Notes under the pieces: model-generated
The model's database searches: none
Told to the model about the DNA's origin: nothing
What the model saw: the letters and a program-made list of their open reading frames with translations, nothing else
Shown: positions 1 to 6,035 of the stretch, in pieces
Numbering within the stretch: position 1 is the stretch's first letter
How the letters are laid out: each line of letters begins with the position of its first letter
DNA from: a virus
DNA: 40,759 bases
Reading direction: 5' to 3' (one strand)
IMG/VR virus record: IMGVR_UViG_3300042935_000644
Coordinates: 1 to 40,759 of that record
Made by a program: the position numbers and the translations under genes

Positions 1-50
1 AACTTCATGAACGCTTTGTTGTACTTGTTGTACAAGTCTTCGGTTGTCAT
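1..50 (-). CDS. Partial hypothetical protein, N-terminus only
   Basis: The first 16 codons of a minus-strand gene run off the left edge; the peptide begins MTTEDLYNKYNKAFMK. The start is supported by a strong AAAGGAG ribosome site about 5 bases upstream of the ATG. Nothing more can be said about its function from this fragment. Confidence 0.65.
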   Translation of the reverse strand, partial: MTTEDLYNKYNKAFMK

Positions 51-91
51 TACTTGCTCCTTTGCTTGGTTGTTGTTTTGATTAGTTGTGA

Positions 92-553
92 TTACCAAGA
101 TGATTGGTAATGGAAATCCCAACTGTGATCCATTGTAAGGCAATTTTCCAAAATAGCAACTGTGTCCTCAAGATCACTGAAGTACAACTCATCGTAGTTA
201 GTTGAGCCGAAAAAGAAACCTTCTTGATTCGGGAGCAATTCTTCTGCTTTTGAGTGATCGGCAAGAACCTGTTTACACAAGTCAAGCAGTTCAGTCAATG
301 TTTCCCTGCTCACATAACTCTCACGGCAGTCATCCTCGCCATCTTGACAATTCTCAACGAAGTACTTGTGGATTTGGTTTGACTTGCGCCATTGACCGAC
401 TTTCATTTCAACAGAAATGCTTGGGCTGTCCTTAACTAGATGTTTGGAATCATCGCCAAGTGCCTCTTTCAGCATGGTGTAAACACCAGCCTTGCTAAAG
501 ACGTTGCTTTCGGATGTGTATTGCTTTGCGTGTAAGTACATATCTAATCCCAT
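92..553 (-). CDS. Hypothetical phage protein (MGLDMYL family)
   Basis: A 153-residue soluble protein. Its opening MGLDMYLHAKQY resembles a widespread family of small phage and bacterial proteins with the same N-terminus and no known function. The ATG follows an AAAGGAG site. The protein is acidic overall and shows no signal peptide or membrane segment. A cysteine-containing segment (NCQDGEDDCRE) lies near residue 70, but no metal-site spacing is obvious. It sits at the end of the left-hand cluster of small genes, 52 bases downstream of a 21-residue membrane micropeptide. The functional role is unknown. Confidence 0.8.
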   Translation of the reverse strand: MGLDMYLHAKQYTSESNVFSKAGVYTMLKEALGDDSKHLVKDSPSISVEMKVGQWRKSNQIHKYFVENCQDGEDDCRESYVSRETLTELLDLCKQVLADHSKAEELLPNQEGFFFGSTNYDELYFSDLEDTVAILENCLTMDHSWDFHYQSSW

Positions 554-605
554 GACTATCTCCTTTGTTGGTTGTGATTAATACATTACAGGGTTTTGGT
601 TGAAA

Positions 606-671
606 CTACTCCCATAGGAGCCACATTACAAGAATTGTTCCGGCAATGCATACAAATAATGCCAGTGTCAT
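606..671 (-). CDS. 21-residue membrane micropeptide
   Basis: The peptide is almost entirely one hydrophobic segment (begins MTLALFVCIAGT, ends MWLLWE). Its ATG overlaps the TGA of the preceding gene as ATGA, and a GGAGG site sits 6 bases upstream inside the end of that gene. This is the same coupling used by neighbouring genes. It would span the membrane once. No homologue is recognised; such short peptides may be lysis modulators or host-membrane effectors, but that is speculation. Confidence 0.55.
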   Translation of the reverse strand: MTLALFVCIAGTILVMWLLWE

Positions 672-835
672 TGTTCGCCTCCACAACGGCAGTTGCCATT
701 ACATGAAGCGAATTGTGTTTGCAGGCTGTCGTAACCATTCTCAGCGCACTTGACGCACCTCCATACATCCGAAGGTAGATCGGGTGCTGGACGAAAGTCG
801 TGGTTACATAGGATCACCGCTGTTGGTACGTTCAT
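668..835 (-). CDS. Small cysteine-rich zinc-finger-like protein
   Basis: A 55-residue protein starting MNVPTAVILCNHDF. The start codon overlaps the stop of the upstream gene (ATGA), with an AGGGAG site ahead of it; a longer in-frame start exists but would overlap the neighbour heavily. Cysteine and histidine pairs (C-x-H near residues 10-12, C-x2-C near 28-31, and a C-terminal CNGNCRC cluster) suggest metal binding. Its stop is coupled to the 21-residue membrane micropeptide. The function is unknown; binding of zinc and of a nucleic acid or protein partner is an inference from cysteine spacing only. Confidence 0.65.
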   Translation of the reverse strand: MNVPTAVILCNHDFRPAPDLPSDVWRCVKCAENGYDSLQTQFASCNGNCRCGGEQ

Positions 836-1035
836 TGTGTCGCTCCCTTGATGAACTCTTGTGCTTTGCTTTCGGACACTTCTTCTGCGTCCCACGCAAC
901 ATCAAATCCAGCGTCCTGACTGTACGTTGGTTGTTCAGGATTGCCCCAATTATCCATTGCTTCTTCTTTGCTGTTGGCTTCAACTAAGAACTCATGCTCA
1001 ATGCTTTGCGAAACCTTCACAATGTAGTAACTCAT
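832..1035 (-). CDS. Hypothetical small acidic protein
   Basis: A 67-residue protein beginning MSYYIVKVSQSIEHEF. The pattern of a short beta-strand start, an acidic middle (VEANSKEEAMDNW) and an aromatic core recalls small phage proteins in which strands flank one helix. It overlaps both neighbours through ATGA junctions, so it is part of a translationally coupled string. There is no signal peptide, cysteine cluster or enzyme motif. The function is unknown. Confidence 0.75.
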   Translation of the reverse strand: MSYYIVKVSQSIEHEFLVEANSKEEAMDNWGNPEQPTYSQDAGFDVAWDAEEVSESKAQEFIKGATQ

Positions 1036-1295
1036 GATGCATACTCCAGTTCATAAGCCTTGACAACGAAATCTTCGTGACTTGTAGACATGTATAGATT
1101 CATTAAACCTTTCAACTCATCAACTCCACCTTCACAGTAGAAGAAGATCCTGTCATCCCGTTGTCCGAGCGAATCAAAGTCTTCATTAATTTCGGGATCG
1201 TATTCTCCAAATGAGATGTATTGCTGTTCTTCAATTCCGGAGTCGTACCACTGAATGATGCAGTGCGCTCCTACTGGCTTGGTGTTATTGGACAT
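1032..1295 (-). CDS. Hypothetical protein
   Basis: An 87-residue acidic protein starting MSNNTKPVGAHCIIQW. I chose this ATG because a GGAGG site lies 6 bases upstream; a longer in-frame start would ignore that site and overlap the upstream gene in another frame. Its stop overlaps the next start (ATGA), and its start overlaps the last codons of the upstream 36-residue gene. No domain is recognised. Confidence 0.7.
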   Translation of the reverse strand: MSNNTKPVGAHCIIQWYDSGIEEQQYISFGEYDPEINEDFDSLGQRDDRIFFYCEGGVDELKGLMNLYMSTSHEDFVVKAYELEYAS

Positions 1296-1395
1296 TGTCT
1301 TCCTCCCAGTCAAGTAATGCGTAAGCCCATGCGTTGCAATCGGTGCATGGGCATTTTGGTTCATGTCCTTCAGGTTGCTGTGGTTGTGGTGTCAT
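1285..1395 (-). CDS. 36-residue cysteine-motif protein
   Basis: A short protein (MTPQPQQPEGHEPK, then CPCTDCNAW, then an acidic tail DWEEDNVQ). The CPC-x2-C cluster could bind zinc or an iron-sulfur cluster, or take part in redox chemistry. Its ATG overlaps the TGA of an 11-codon reading frame (ATGA), which carries the strong ribosome site for the pair. It ends 10 bases inside the next gene. The coding call rests on coupling and composition, not on recognised homology. Confidence 0.5.
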   Translation of the reverse strand: MTPQPQQPEGHEPKCPCTDCNAWAYALLDWEEDNVQ

Positions 1396-1427
1396 GACCA
1401 ACATTGTAGGCACATCGGAATGGACAT
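1392..1427 (-). CDS. 11-codon leader reading frame
   Basis: The frame encodes MSIPMCLQCWS. It has one of the strongest ribosome sites in the window (GGAAGGAGG, 5 bases before the ATG). It ends in an ATGA overlap with the 36-residue gene that follows, and it is the first open frame after an intrinsic terminator. It could be a coupling leader whose only job is to bring ribosomes to the next start, or a small C-x2-C peptide in its own right. Confidence 0.45.
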   Translation of the reverse strand: MSIPMCLQCWS

Positions 1428-1460
1428 TACAACCTCCTTCCAAACATTATTTTGTAAACA

Positions 1461-1501
1461 CAAAAGCCCCACACCCTGAAAGGATAAGGGAGTGTGGGGC
1501 T
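1461..1501 (-). terminator. Intrinsic terminator
   Basis: A perfect 10-bp stem (AGCCCCACAC at 1465-1474 pairing with 1492-1501) encloses a 17-base loop. Read on the minus strand it is followed by TTTTGTGTTT. It ends the transcript coming from the genes at 1572 and above. The 1502-1571 stretch between it and the previous stop codon holds no gene that I can see. Confidence 0.85.
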
Positions 1502-1571
1502 ATGCCTACCAACCACAGTAGGTTTGTGCTTTGCATCTGCTCCGTCTAGCGAAACAGATCAAATCTATGCA

Positions 1572-2003
1572 CTACTTGTGACTACGACCAAGTGCCGTGA
1601 CCGCAGTTTGTACTGCAATGAAGATGTTGTGAGATGTACCTAAGACTTGTGTTGGTTCTAATGGATCAACAATCTCAAACCACGGGTTCTCTAAATACTT
1701 AAACTTCTTCTTGTCTCCAACTAGTTCATCCAACTGTGCATCTGTAGTGATTCCCCACTGCCACAAATCTGCTTGATCAACCACTTCAATAGTTTCCTTC
1801 GCACGGATTTGCAAGCGAAGAATGCCTGCTACCCGAACTACATAACTGCGGTGCAGATTGTAAATATAAGCAACAGTTTTGTTATCTGAACCTACATACC
1901 ATTCTGCGCCAGTCTGCTCAGTGTTCGGAGCAACATTCCATGTAACCATTGGCAAGGACATTACAGAAGTATTTGTGAAGTTAATGTCTCCAGTAGATTT
2001 CAT
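1572..2003 (-). CDS. Hypothetical protein
   Basis: A 143-residue protein starting MKSTGDINFTNTSVM. The start overlaps the upstream stop (ATGA) and has a GAGGT site ahead of it; an internal ATG at residue 15 is a weaker alternative. The sequence is rich in beta-prone stretches (VAYIYNLHRSYVVRVAG) and aromatic residues, with no cysteines and no recognised catalytic motif. It is the last gene before a strong terminator. The function is unknown. Confidence 0.75.
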   Translation of the reverse strand: MKSTGDINFTNTSVMSLPMVTWNVAPNTEQTGAEWYVGSDNKTVAYIYNLHRSYVVRVAGILRLQIRAKETIEVVDQADLWQWGITTDAQLDELVGDKKKFKYLENPWFEIVDPLEPTQVLGTSHNIFIAVQTAVTALGRSHK

Positions 2004-2170
2004 ATACGGTTACCTCGCATCTCTGTCCAACTAAAATGGTTTTCTTCATCTTTTGGATCAAGTCCCATTTGTGAACACCATTCTGCATAGGTTGCATTGT
2101 CATTAAAAATCTTGATAGACGGCTTAATGCGGGGCGCAATTTGCCCTTCGGAATCAGAAATATTAGTCAT
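2000..2170 (-). CDS. Small hypothetical protein
   Basis: A 56-residue protein (begins MTNISDSEGQIAPR, ends TEMRGNRI). It is placed by its ATGA overlap with the following gene and by clean tiling with the gene before it, 9 bases away. The ribosome site (GTAGGTG) is weak. A single cysteine and a hydrophilic composition give no hint of function. Confidence 0.6.
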   Translation of the reverse strand: MTNISDSEGQIAPRIKPSIKIFNDNATYAEWCSQMGLDPKDEENHFSWTEMRGNRI

Positions 2171-2179
2171 AGCAAGCAC

Positions 2180-2350
2180 CTACCCGAATACGGCATCTCG
2201 GTAGATTTCTTCCATGTCTTCTTCTTCCTCTTCATCTTCGGGCTCATTTGGTTCCACATCTTCGGGATCTGTTTCATCCCTGATCTCACCAGCGGTACGA
2301 GCCTCATCAGCCATTTCCCACTCAATACCACTGTCAAAGTAGTGTTTCAC
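2180..2350 (-). CDS. Small highly acidic protein
   Basis: A 56-residue protein read from a GTG that overlaps the upstream TGA (GTGA). The middle is strongly acidic (DEEEEED near residues 39-45), giving a very low predicted isoelectric point. Small acidic phage proteins often mimic DNA or bind basic host proteins, for example as inhibitors of nucleases or polymerase, but no specific family is recognised here. A shorter ATG start at codon 13 is possible. Confidence 0.55.
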   Translation of the reverse strand: MKHYFDSGIEWEMADEARTAGEIRDETDPEDVEPNEPEDEEEEEDMEEIYRDAVFG

Positions 2351-2664
2351 AGTCCATCCTCATATTCATCACTGTACCTATCTACTTGCAGTGCAACAGA
2401 GCCATCATGTGGAAGTTTAGTAACAAAGTAGCCAATGCGATTGATATAAGCAAAACCACTAATAAGCCATGTTCCCTCATCACCATCTACCCACGTCCAA
2501 ACATTTTCGTCTGGTTGTGCGAGTACAAAATTAACCTCTTCACCGTAAGTCTCAAACATCAAACCATCCCAACTACCGTCAGGTGCAATGTGGTTTTTGA
2601 TTGGTTTGTATTTCTCTTCCCAATCATCTACTGCTTGAATCATTTCCTCTGTTACTTCAGACAT
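2347..2664 (-). CDS. Hypothetical protein
   Basis: A 105-residue acidic, tryptophan-rich protein starting MSEVTEEMIQAVDDW. The ATG follows GGAAAG, with the word TTGTAATG at the start codon. The C-terminal half alternates aromatic and hydrophobic residues in a beta-rich pattern (WLISGFAYINRIGYFV). There is no signal peptide. The stop is coupled to the next gene by GTGA. The function is unknown. Confidence 0.8.
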   Translation of the reverse strand: MSEVTEEMIQAVDDWEEKYKPIKNHIAPDGSWDGLMFETYGEEVNFVLAQPDENVWTWVDGDEGTWLISGFAYINRIGYFVTKLPHDGSVALQVDRYSDEYEDGL

Positions 2665-2693
2665 TACAAACTTTCCTTTCGTTTTGGTTGTGG

Positions 2694-2978
2694 TTAGGAG
2701 GCTATCGTGCCGAGATCGGATTCAACAACCCCAGTTTCAATCCATTCTAAGTCAATGCTGTACAAGAAGACAATATGACCTTCGGGCGCACGAAACTTCA
2801 CATGCACACCACAGCGTGATGCGTCATCATCTGCAACATCAACTAAGTCTTCGTCTACCCAGCCTAAATACTTCATTTGCAGAATCTCTTCAGGGCTGTA
2901 GTAAGAAGTCGTGTTAATGGCTGGTATCAACAACATCTCTTCAACTAAGTCTTTACGAACTACGTAATAACCGCTCAT
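2694..2978 (-). CDS. Hypothetical protein
   Basis: A 94-residue acidic protein starting MSGYYVVRKDLVEEM. A segment with repeated aspartates (VDVADDDASRCG) precedes a beta-rich tail. It starts 2 bases after the upstream stop, so it is in the same operon. No domain is recognised. Confidence 0.78.
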   Translation of the reverse strand: MSGYYVVRKDLVEEMLLIPAINTTSYYSPEEILQMKYLGWVDEDLVDVADDDASRCGVHVKFRAPEGHIVFLYSIDLEWIETGVVESDLGTIAS

Positions 2979-2980
2979 TG

Positions 2981-3163
2981 CTATTGTCCTTCCATTTCAA
3001 TAAGTGTTTCCATAACTTCCCAACCAAGTTCTATTGAACGGTCGTGCAGTCCTTTGGCGATTGTGCCTAACACCTCGTCACATTTCTCTTGTGACCAGTC
3101 AGGGCGCAACGATTGAACATCTTGCCATGACCACCTGATTACTACCATTTCATCTTCATTCAT
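2981..3163 (-). CDS. Small actinophage-type protein (RPDWSxEKCDEVL motif)
   Basis: A 60-residue protein starting MNEDEMVVIRWSWQDV. The start was chosen for its AAAGGAG site; an upstream ATG extension lacks one. The central phrase SLRPDWSQEKCDEVL, followed by a short helix, matches a pattern I recall from many short prophage and actinophage proteins of unknown function. The 64 bases upstream of the start contain no gene but hold one copy of the TGTAATG word. Confidence 0.75.
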   Translation of the reverse strand: MNEDEMVVIRWSWQDVQSLRPDWSQEKCDEVLGTIAKGLHDRSIELGWEVMETLIEMEGQ

Positions 3164-3227
3164 TGCTGTTCTCCTTTGTTTGGTTGTGGCTGGAATAGTA
3201 GTGTCAAGCACCGACCATTACAACCTT

Positions 3228-3677
3228 TTATTTAGATTTTTCTCCAGCCTTGCCACGCACAGCCTTTTGTAGGAATCCGTGCTTCCTTGCAAGCATGACC
3301 CTCTTCGCTGATGTGCTCTTAGAGATCTTGAAGGCTTTAGCAATATTTGGAATTGGTGGTACACCGTAGTTACAGGACTCTTTATAGATTCGGGCAACTT
3401 CTTGCAACACATTCTCTGATAAAGCAGAGCCCCTGTAAGAGCCACTCTCTTCAGTAGTCAATACTGGCTTGTCCGTTACATTCTTCCTAGCATTTTGGAC
3501 AAACTGCACAACTGGAACTTTTCGGTATGTTTCAATTGTTATTGGTGAACCGTCCAATGAGGTGATGCTGACATAACTAAACACCAAGTGACCAGCCATC
3601 TTGTCTAAGCCGACAGTGACTTCATATTCAGTTTTAGAAATAGGATCTTTCCAAACTTCAGTGTGTAACTTCCTCAT
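3228..3677 (-). CDS. Helix-turn-helix DNA-binding protein
   Basis: A 149-residue protein. The N-terminal half (from MRKLHTEVWKD) is beta-rich and unrecognised. The C-terminal half carries a probable helix-turn-helix: an amphipathic helix around residues 90-102 (VLQEVARIYKES), then PNIAKAFKISKSTSAKRV, in which the second helix would be the recognition helix, and a basic tail. This layout matches actinophage helix-turn-helix proteins in which the motif selects a binding site. Its start overlaps the stop of a WhiB gene (ATGA), so two putative regulators are co-translated. The target is unknown. Confidence 0.7.
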   Translation of the reverse strand: MRKLHTEVWKDPISKTEYEVTVGLDKMAGHLVFSYVSITSLDGSPITIETYRKVPVVQFVQNARKNVTDKPVLTTEESGSYRGSALSENVLQEVARIYKESCNYGVPPIPNIAKAFKISKSTSAKRVMLARKHGFLQKAVRGKAGEKSK

Positions 3678-3952
3678 GCAACCTTCTCTCTACGCAGGTT
3701 CCTGCGTCCTCGGTTGGTAGTCCCACCCCAAATACCAACTGCATGATTGTCTAACGCATATTGCAAACAACTTTGCTTTACTGAGCAGACATTACAGAAG
3801 TTTTCAATGACTTCTTTGTAATTGTGTGTGGAGCCAAACTCAATAAAGAAGTTATTGACATCGGAGCCAACGCAAGCCCCAAGTTTCATCCATTTGGGAT
3901 CTTCACGAAGAACTTCTCTGTAGTTGTGTCCACCATCAATCAAATCCGTCAT
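3674..3952 (-). CDS. whiB: WhiB-family Fe-S transcriptional regulator (short form)
   Basis: A 92-residue protein with the complete WhiB signature: C27, then C53-x2-C56-x5-C62, which bind a [4Fe-4S] cluster, followed by the GIWGG turn at 73-77 and a basic C-terminus (RGRRNLRREK) for DNA binding. Family members bind the primary sigma factor and reprogram transcription; phage versions can block host WhiB functions. I start at MTDLIDGG because a GGAGGAAG site precedes it. It is coupled on both sides, to a hypothetical protein upstream and to the helix-turn-helix gene downstream. It is strong evidence for an actinobacterial host. Confidence 0.92.
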   Translation of the reverse strand: MTDLIDGGHNYREVLREDPKWMKLGACVGSDVNNFFIEFGSTHNYKEVIENFCNVCSVKQSCLQYALDNHAVGIWGGTTNRGRRNLRREKVA

Positions 3953-4281
3953 TGTGCTTCCTCCATCTGCCAAAACCCAAACAATGCTCCGTCTGAGTCT
4001 GACGCACCAAACGTGCAACCTTCGGGAGAGATTGCATCCATCACGTTGTATAGGTGCTGAAGCAAAAATGATTCTTGCTCATAATCCCGTTCCGCATTTG
4101 GATTGATCATATTGAAAAGAACATCTTCCCAATCTTCTAAAATTGAATCCTTGATTTTGTTATCGTGCTCACCAATTACTGAGAGGAATACTTTTGCCAA
4201 ATCCTCGTTACGGAGTGTTCCCTCACTAACAACTTGGTTTACCCAAGTGTCTGCAAGAGGTTGGATATTCTCATACGACAT
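3949..4281 (-). CDS. Hypothetical protein
   Basis: A 110-residue acidic protein starting MSYENIQPLADTWVNQ, with an AAAGGAGC ribosome site before the ATG; a longer in-frame start lacks one. It is mainly helical by composition, with a C-terminal glycine and aromatic stretch (GALFGFWQMEE). Its stop is coupled to the WhiB start by ATGA, which suggests coordinated synthesis. No family is recognised. Confidence 0.78.
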   Translation of the reverse strand: MSYENIQPLADTWVNQVVSEGTLRNEDLAKVFLSVIGEHDNKIKDSILEDWEDVLFNMINPNAERDYEQESFLLQHLYNVMDAISPEGCTFGASDSDGALFGFWQMEEAQ

Positions 4282-4337
4282 TTGTTGCTCCTTTGGTAGG
4301 AGCATCACATTAGTGGTTGCGAATGGGTTCGGCAACC

Positions 4338-4496
4338 CTATTCTGAAATATTTTCTATTTCTTTTGCTGTGTAAAGCGGCAACACTTTATTCATGTGGGC
4401 ACACTTGTGAGTTGGATTTTCAGACAAATTAATAAACACCGTCAATTGCTCTGAGCAATGTGGGCACATGTATTTTGTCCCTGATTTTGAGGGCAT
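4338..4496 (-). CDS. Small zinc-ribbon-like protein
   Basis: A 52-residue protein starting MPSKSGTKYMCPHC. C11-x2-C14 and a later C-x2-H pair (THKCAHMNK) form a plausible zinc knuckle. The ATG follows AAGGAG and is embedded in TTTGTAATG. It lies 10 bases downstream of the secreted transglycosylase gene. The function is unknown. Confidence 0.7.
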   Translation of the reverse strand: MPSKSGTKYMCPHCSEQLTVFINLSENPTHKCAHMNKVLPLYTAKEIENISE

Positions 4497-4506
4497 TACA
4501 AACTCC

Positions 4507-5034
4507 TTAGTTCTGTGGATCCCACGGGCTCCAGCCCGCCACATCGTACAATAATTTACCAGCAACCAAGTTAGTTTTTGCATCCAATAGTGGTTCTTGT
4601 GTGCAAATATCCATTTCTTTACAAATCAAACCTGCATAATATTTGTGATCGGGTTTCCAATGGACTCCATTCAATTGGAGCAAACCACTGTCTGATCTAT
4701 GAGACCAATCAGATACACCCGTGACATTACAGGCTTTGTCCACGATGTCTCCGCCTATGCGGTTCGGGCATCCACCTGATTCTCGGAGGATAATGTGACC
4801 CAACTTTTTCCATGTGTCGGGAGCCCATCCTGCCTCAGAAGCCAAGCGTGGGAGCCAACTAATATCACCATGGGCATACACAATTGGAACAGGCTTATCT
4901 AACTGATCCACTGGTACGTAACTTACTTTTACTTTGGAACTTTGCTCTGAGGAAACTGTTGGTGCTACCGCTATTACTGTTGCCATTACTAGATTTGCAA
5001 TTAGTGTAGTGAGTGTCGCCGTAAGTTTGATCAT
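4507..5034 (-). CDS. Secreted transglycosylase SLT-like protein (candidate endolysin)
   Basis: A 175-residue protein with an N-terminal hydrophobic signal or anchor segment (residues 1-28, ending near APTVSSE). It then has a lysozyme-fold transglycosylase domain: the catalytic glutamate is likely E85 in IILRESGG, followed by SDSGLLQLNGVHW at 114-126, the SLT-type S-G-L-x-Q motif. Cysteines at 89 and 102 could form a disulfide outside the cell. It would cleave peptidoglycan glycan strands, either in lysis or in modifying the infected cell wall. It is the first gene after an intrinsic terminator, so it may have separate transcription or depend on read-through. No canonical amidase endolysin is visible in the window. 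Confidence 0.82.
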   Translation of the reverse strand: MIKLTATLTTLIANLVMATVIAVAPTVSSEQSSKVKVSYVPVDQLDKPVPIVYAHGDISWLPRLASEAGWAPDTWKKLGHIILRESGGCPNRIGGDIVDKACNVTGVSDWSHRSDSGLLQLNGVHWKPDHKYYAGLICKEMDICTQEPLLDAKTNLVAGKLLYDVAGWSPWDPQN

Positions 5035-5057
5035 CCATCATCCTTTGTTCGGGTAAT

Positions 5058-5099
5058 AAAAAAGCCCCATCACTGGGGCGGTTGTTCCTATTGGGAACA
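5058..5099 (-). terminator. Intrinsic terminator, with a second small hairpin
   Basis: GCCCC (5064-5068) pairs with GGGGC (5075-5079) around a 6-base loop, and on the minus strand it is followed by six T (5058-5063). Just before it in transcription order, TGTTCC/GGAACA (5083-5088 with 5094-5099) forms another hairpin. It ends transcription from the WhiB and deoxyribosyltransferase-like genes. Confidence 0.85.
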
Positions 5100-5117
5100 C
5101 CTATAGTTTACCTCAAA

Positions 5118-5528
5118 TTAGGCTCTCAGCAACCTCTGTAGCATAATTTTTAGATCTCCCAAGTCCTTACTGCTCTTGGGAATTACGCTGATGTCAATAT
5201 TTTTATTTATATTGTTGTGTGCATCAACACATTCGGAGCAATTACAACCTTGTCTGTATCGTGTAACAGTTCCATGTGCTGCAAAGTTTGTAACCTTATT
5301 TACCTTCTGTAACGGCGTTCTTTCTTGTGGTGTTAAACCACCCCACATACCGTAAGTTTCATTTATTCCTATTTCTTTGCATTCTTTCCAAACTGGACAG
5401 ACATTACAGACATTTTTAGCAATCGCGTAATACAGTTCAGGGTTGGGAGCATCAAATGGAGGAAACCATATATCTCCCGCACGATTTTTACATGCGGATT
5501 CGGACATCCAATCGGGAGGGGTTTTCAT
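5118..5528 (-). CDS. whiB: WhiB-family protein with a C-terminal Cys extension
   Basis: A 136-residue WhiB-like protein: cluster cysteines C13, C41-x2-C44-x5-C50, the GMWGG turn at 60-64, then a basic segment. Unlike the 92-residue WhiB at 3674-3952 it has an extension with HGTVTRYRQGCNCSEC (residues 85-100), a C-x-C-x2-C motif that I recall as an add-on in actinobacterial and phage proteins, probably metal-binding. The start is ATGA-coupled to the deoxyribosyltransferase-like gene upstream. It may act at the host sigma-factor interface like other WhiB proteins. The gene is followed directly by a terminator. Confidence 0.9.
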   Translation of the reverse strand: MKTPPDWMSESACKNRAGDIWFPPFDAPNPELYYAIAKNVCNVCPVWKECKEIGINETYGMWGGLTPQERTPLQKVNKVTNFAAHGTVTRYRQGCNCSECVDAHNNINKNIDISVIPKSSKDLGDLKIMLQRLLRA

Positions 5529-5959
5529 GCAATATCTTCATCAGACTCTACCCATGTAGTGAGGTCATCAAGCATGTAAAAAACTGGTATTCCTATACGC
5601 TCTGCTTCTTCTACTTCATCTATTGTCCCCGTAGAACTTTCGGAATCGTAAACCAAAACAGCATCACAACGTTTCAATACTTGGAAGCAATACTCATTCC
5701 AATGCTCTGCACTGTGTTGGTGACGTTGTTGCCAGTAGTAAGTTAGGCTCGGAATAACAGGAAGACATACGCCCGTGGTGTACAACTCTTCCGCCATGTC
5801 AATTGCTGCGTTGCAATTTTCCTCAAAGTCCTCATACACATATGGGCCAGCAATGTACACGTGCGGTAATACCACGTGGGCAAGTGATCTTAGAAACTCT
5901 TTGTTCACACCTTCTGCCACTATGTCTTCGGAGTAGTTTCTCAAATGGAAGCCTTTCAC
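5525..5959 (-). CDS. Nucleoside 2-deoxyribosyltransferase-like protein
   Basis: A 144-residue protein. The core carries the superfamily marks: VYIAGPY at 34-40 (nucleotide-binding start), WNEYCFQVLKRCDAVLVY at about 87-104, and SSTGTIDEVEEAERIGIPVF at 108-127, where the glutamate in T-x-x-E is the likely nucleophile region. Family members exchange bases on deoxynucleosides or hydrolyse them; phage members are often annotated DUF1937/DUF4406-like. It could salvage or alter nucleotides during replication. The start is GTG (5957-5959), preceded by AGGAA. It is coupled to the WhiB gene downstream. Confidence 0.75.
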   Translation of the reverse strand: MKGFHLRNYSEDIVAEGVNKEFLRSLAHVVLPHVYIAGPYVYEDFEENCNAAIDMAEELYTTGVCLPVIPSLTYYWQQRHQHSAEHWNEYCFQVLKRCDAVLVYDSESSTGTIDEVEEAERIGIPVFYMLDDLTTWVESDEDIA

Positions 5960-5960
5960 T

Positions 5961-6035
5961 CTAATTCCTATTCATATTAGAGCGAGCGACCAAATAAAAG
6001 CAAGCAAGTAAGATAACTATGAATCCCTTTGGCAT
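5961..6035 (-). CDS. 24-residue membrane micropeptide
   Basis: The peptide starts MPKGFIVILLACFYLV and ends SNMNRN: one membrane span with positive charges at both ends. Its ATG shares a base with the stop of the upstream membrane protein (TAATG), and a purine-rich site (GGAAGAGAG) sits upstream. It lies between two supported genes in an otherwise gap-free array. Its role is unknown. Confidence 0.5.
   Translation of the reverse strand: MPKGFIVILLACFYLVARSNMNRN

Noticed and set aside
586-768. 60-codon minus-strand frame beginning MYGGASS
   Set aside because: It overlaps two better-supported genes in another frame (668-835 and the coupled 606-671 peptide) and lacks a ribosome site.
1502-1571. 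Possible small RNA or tRNA between terminator and gene
   Set aside because: No cloverleaf, no conserved T-loop and no obvious strong structure were found.
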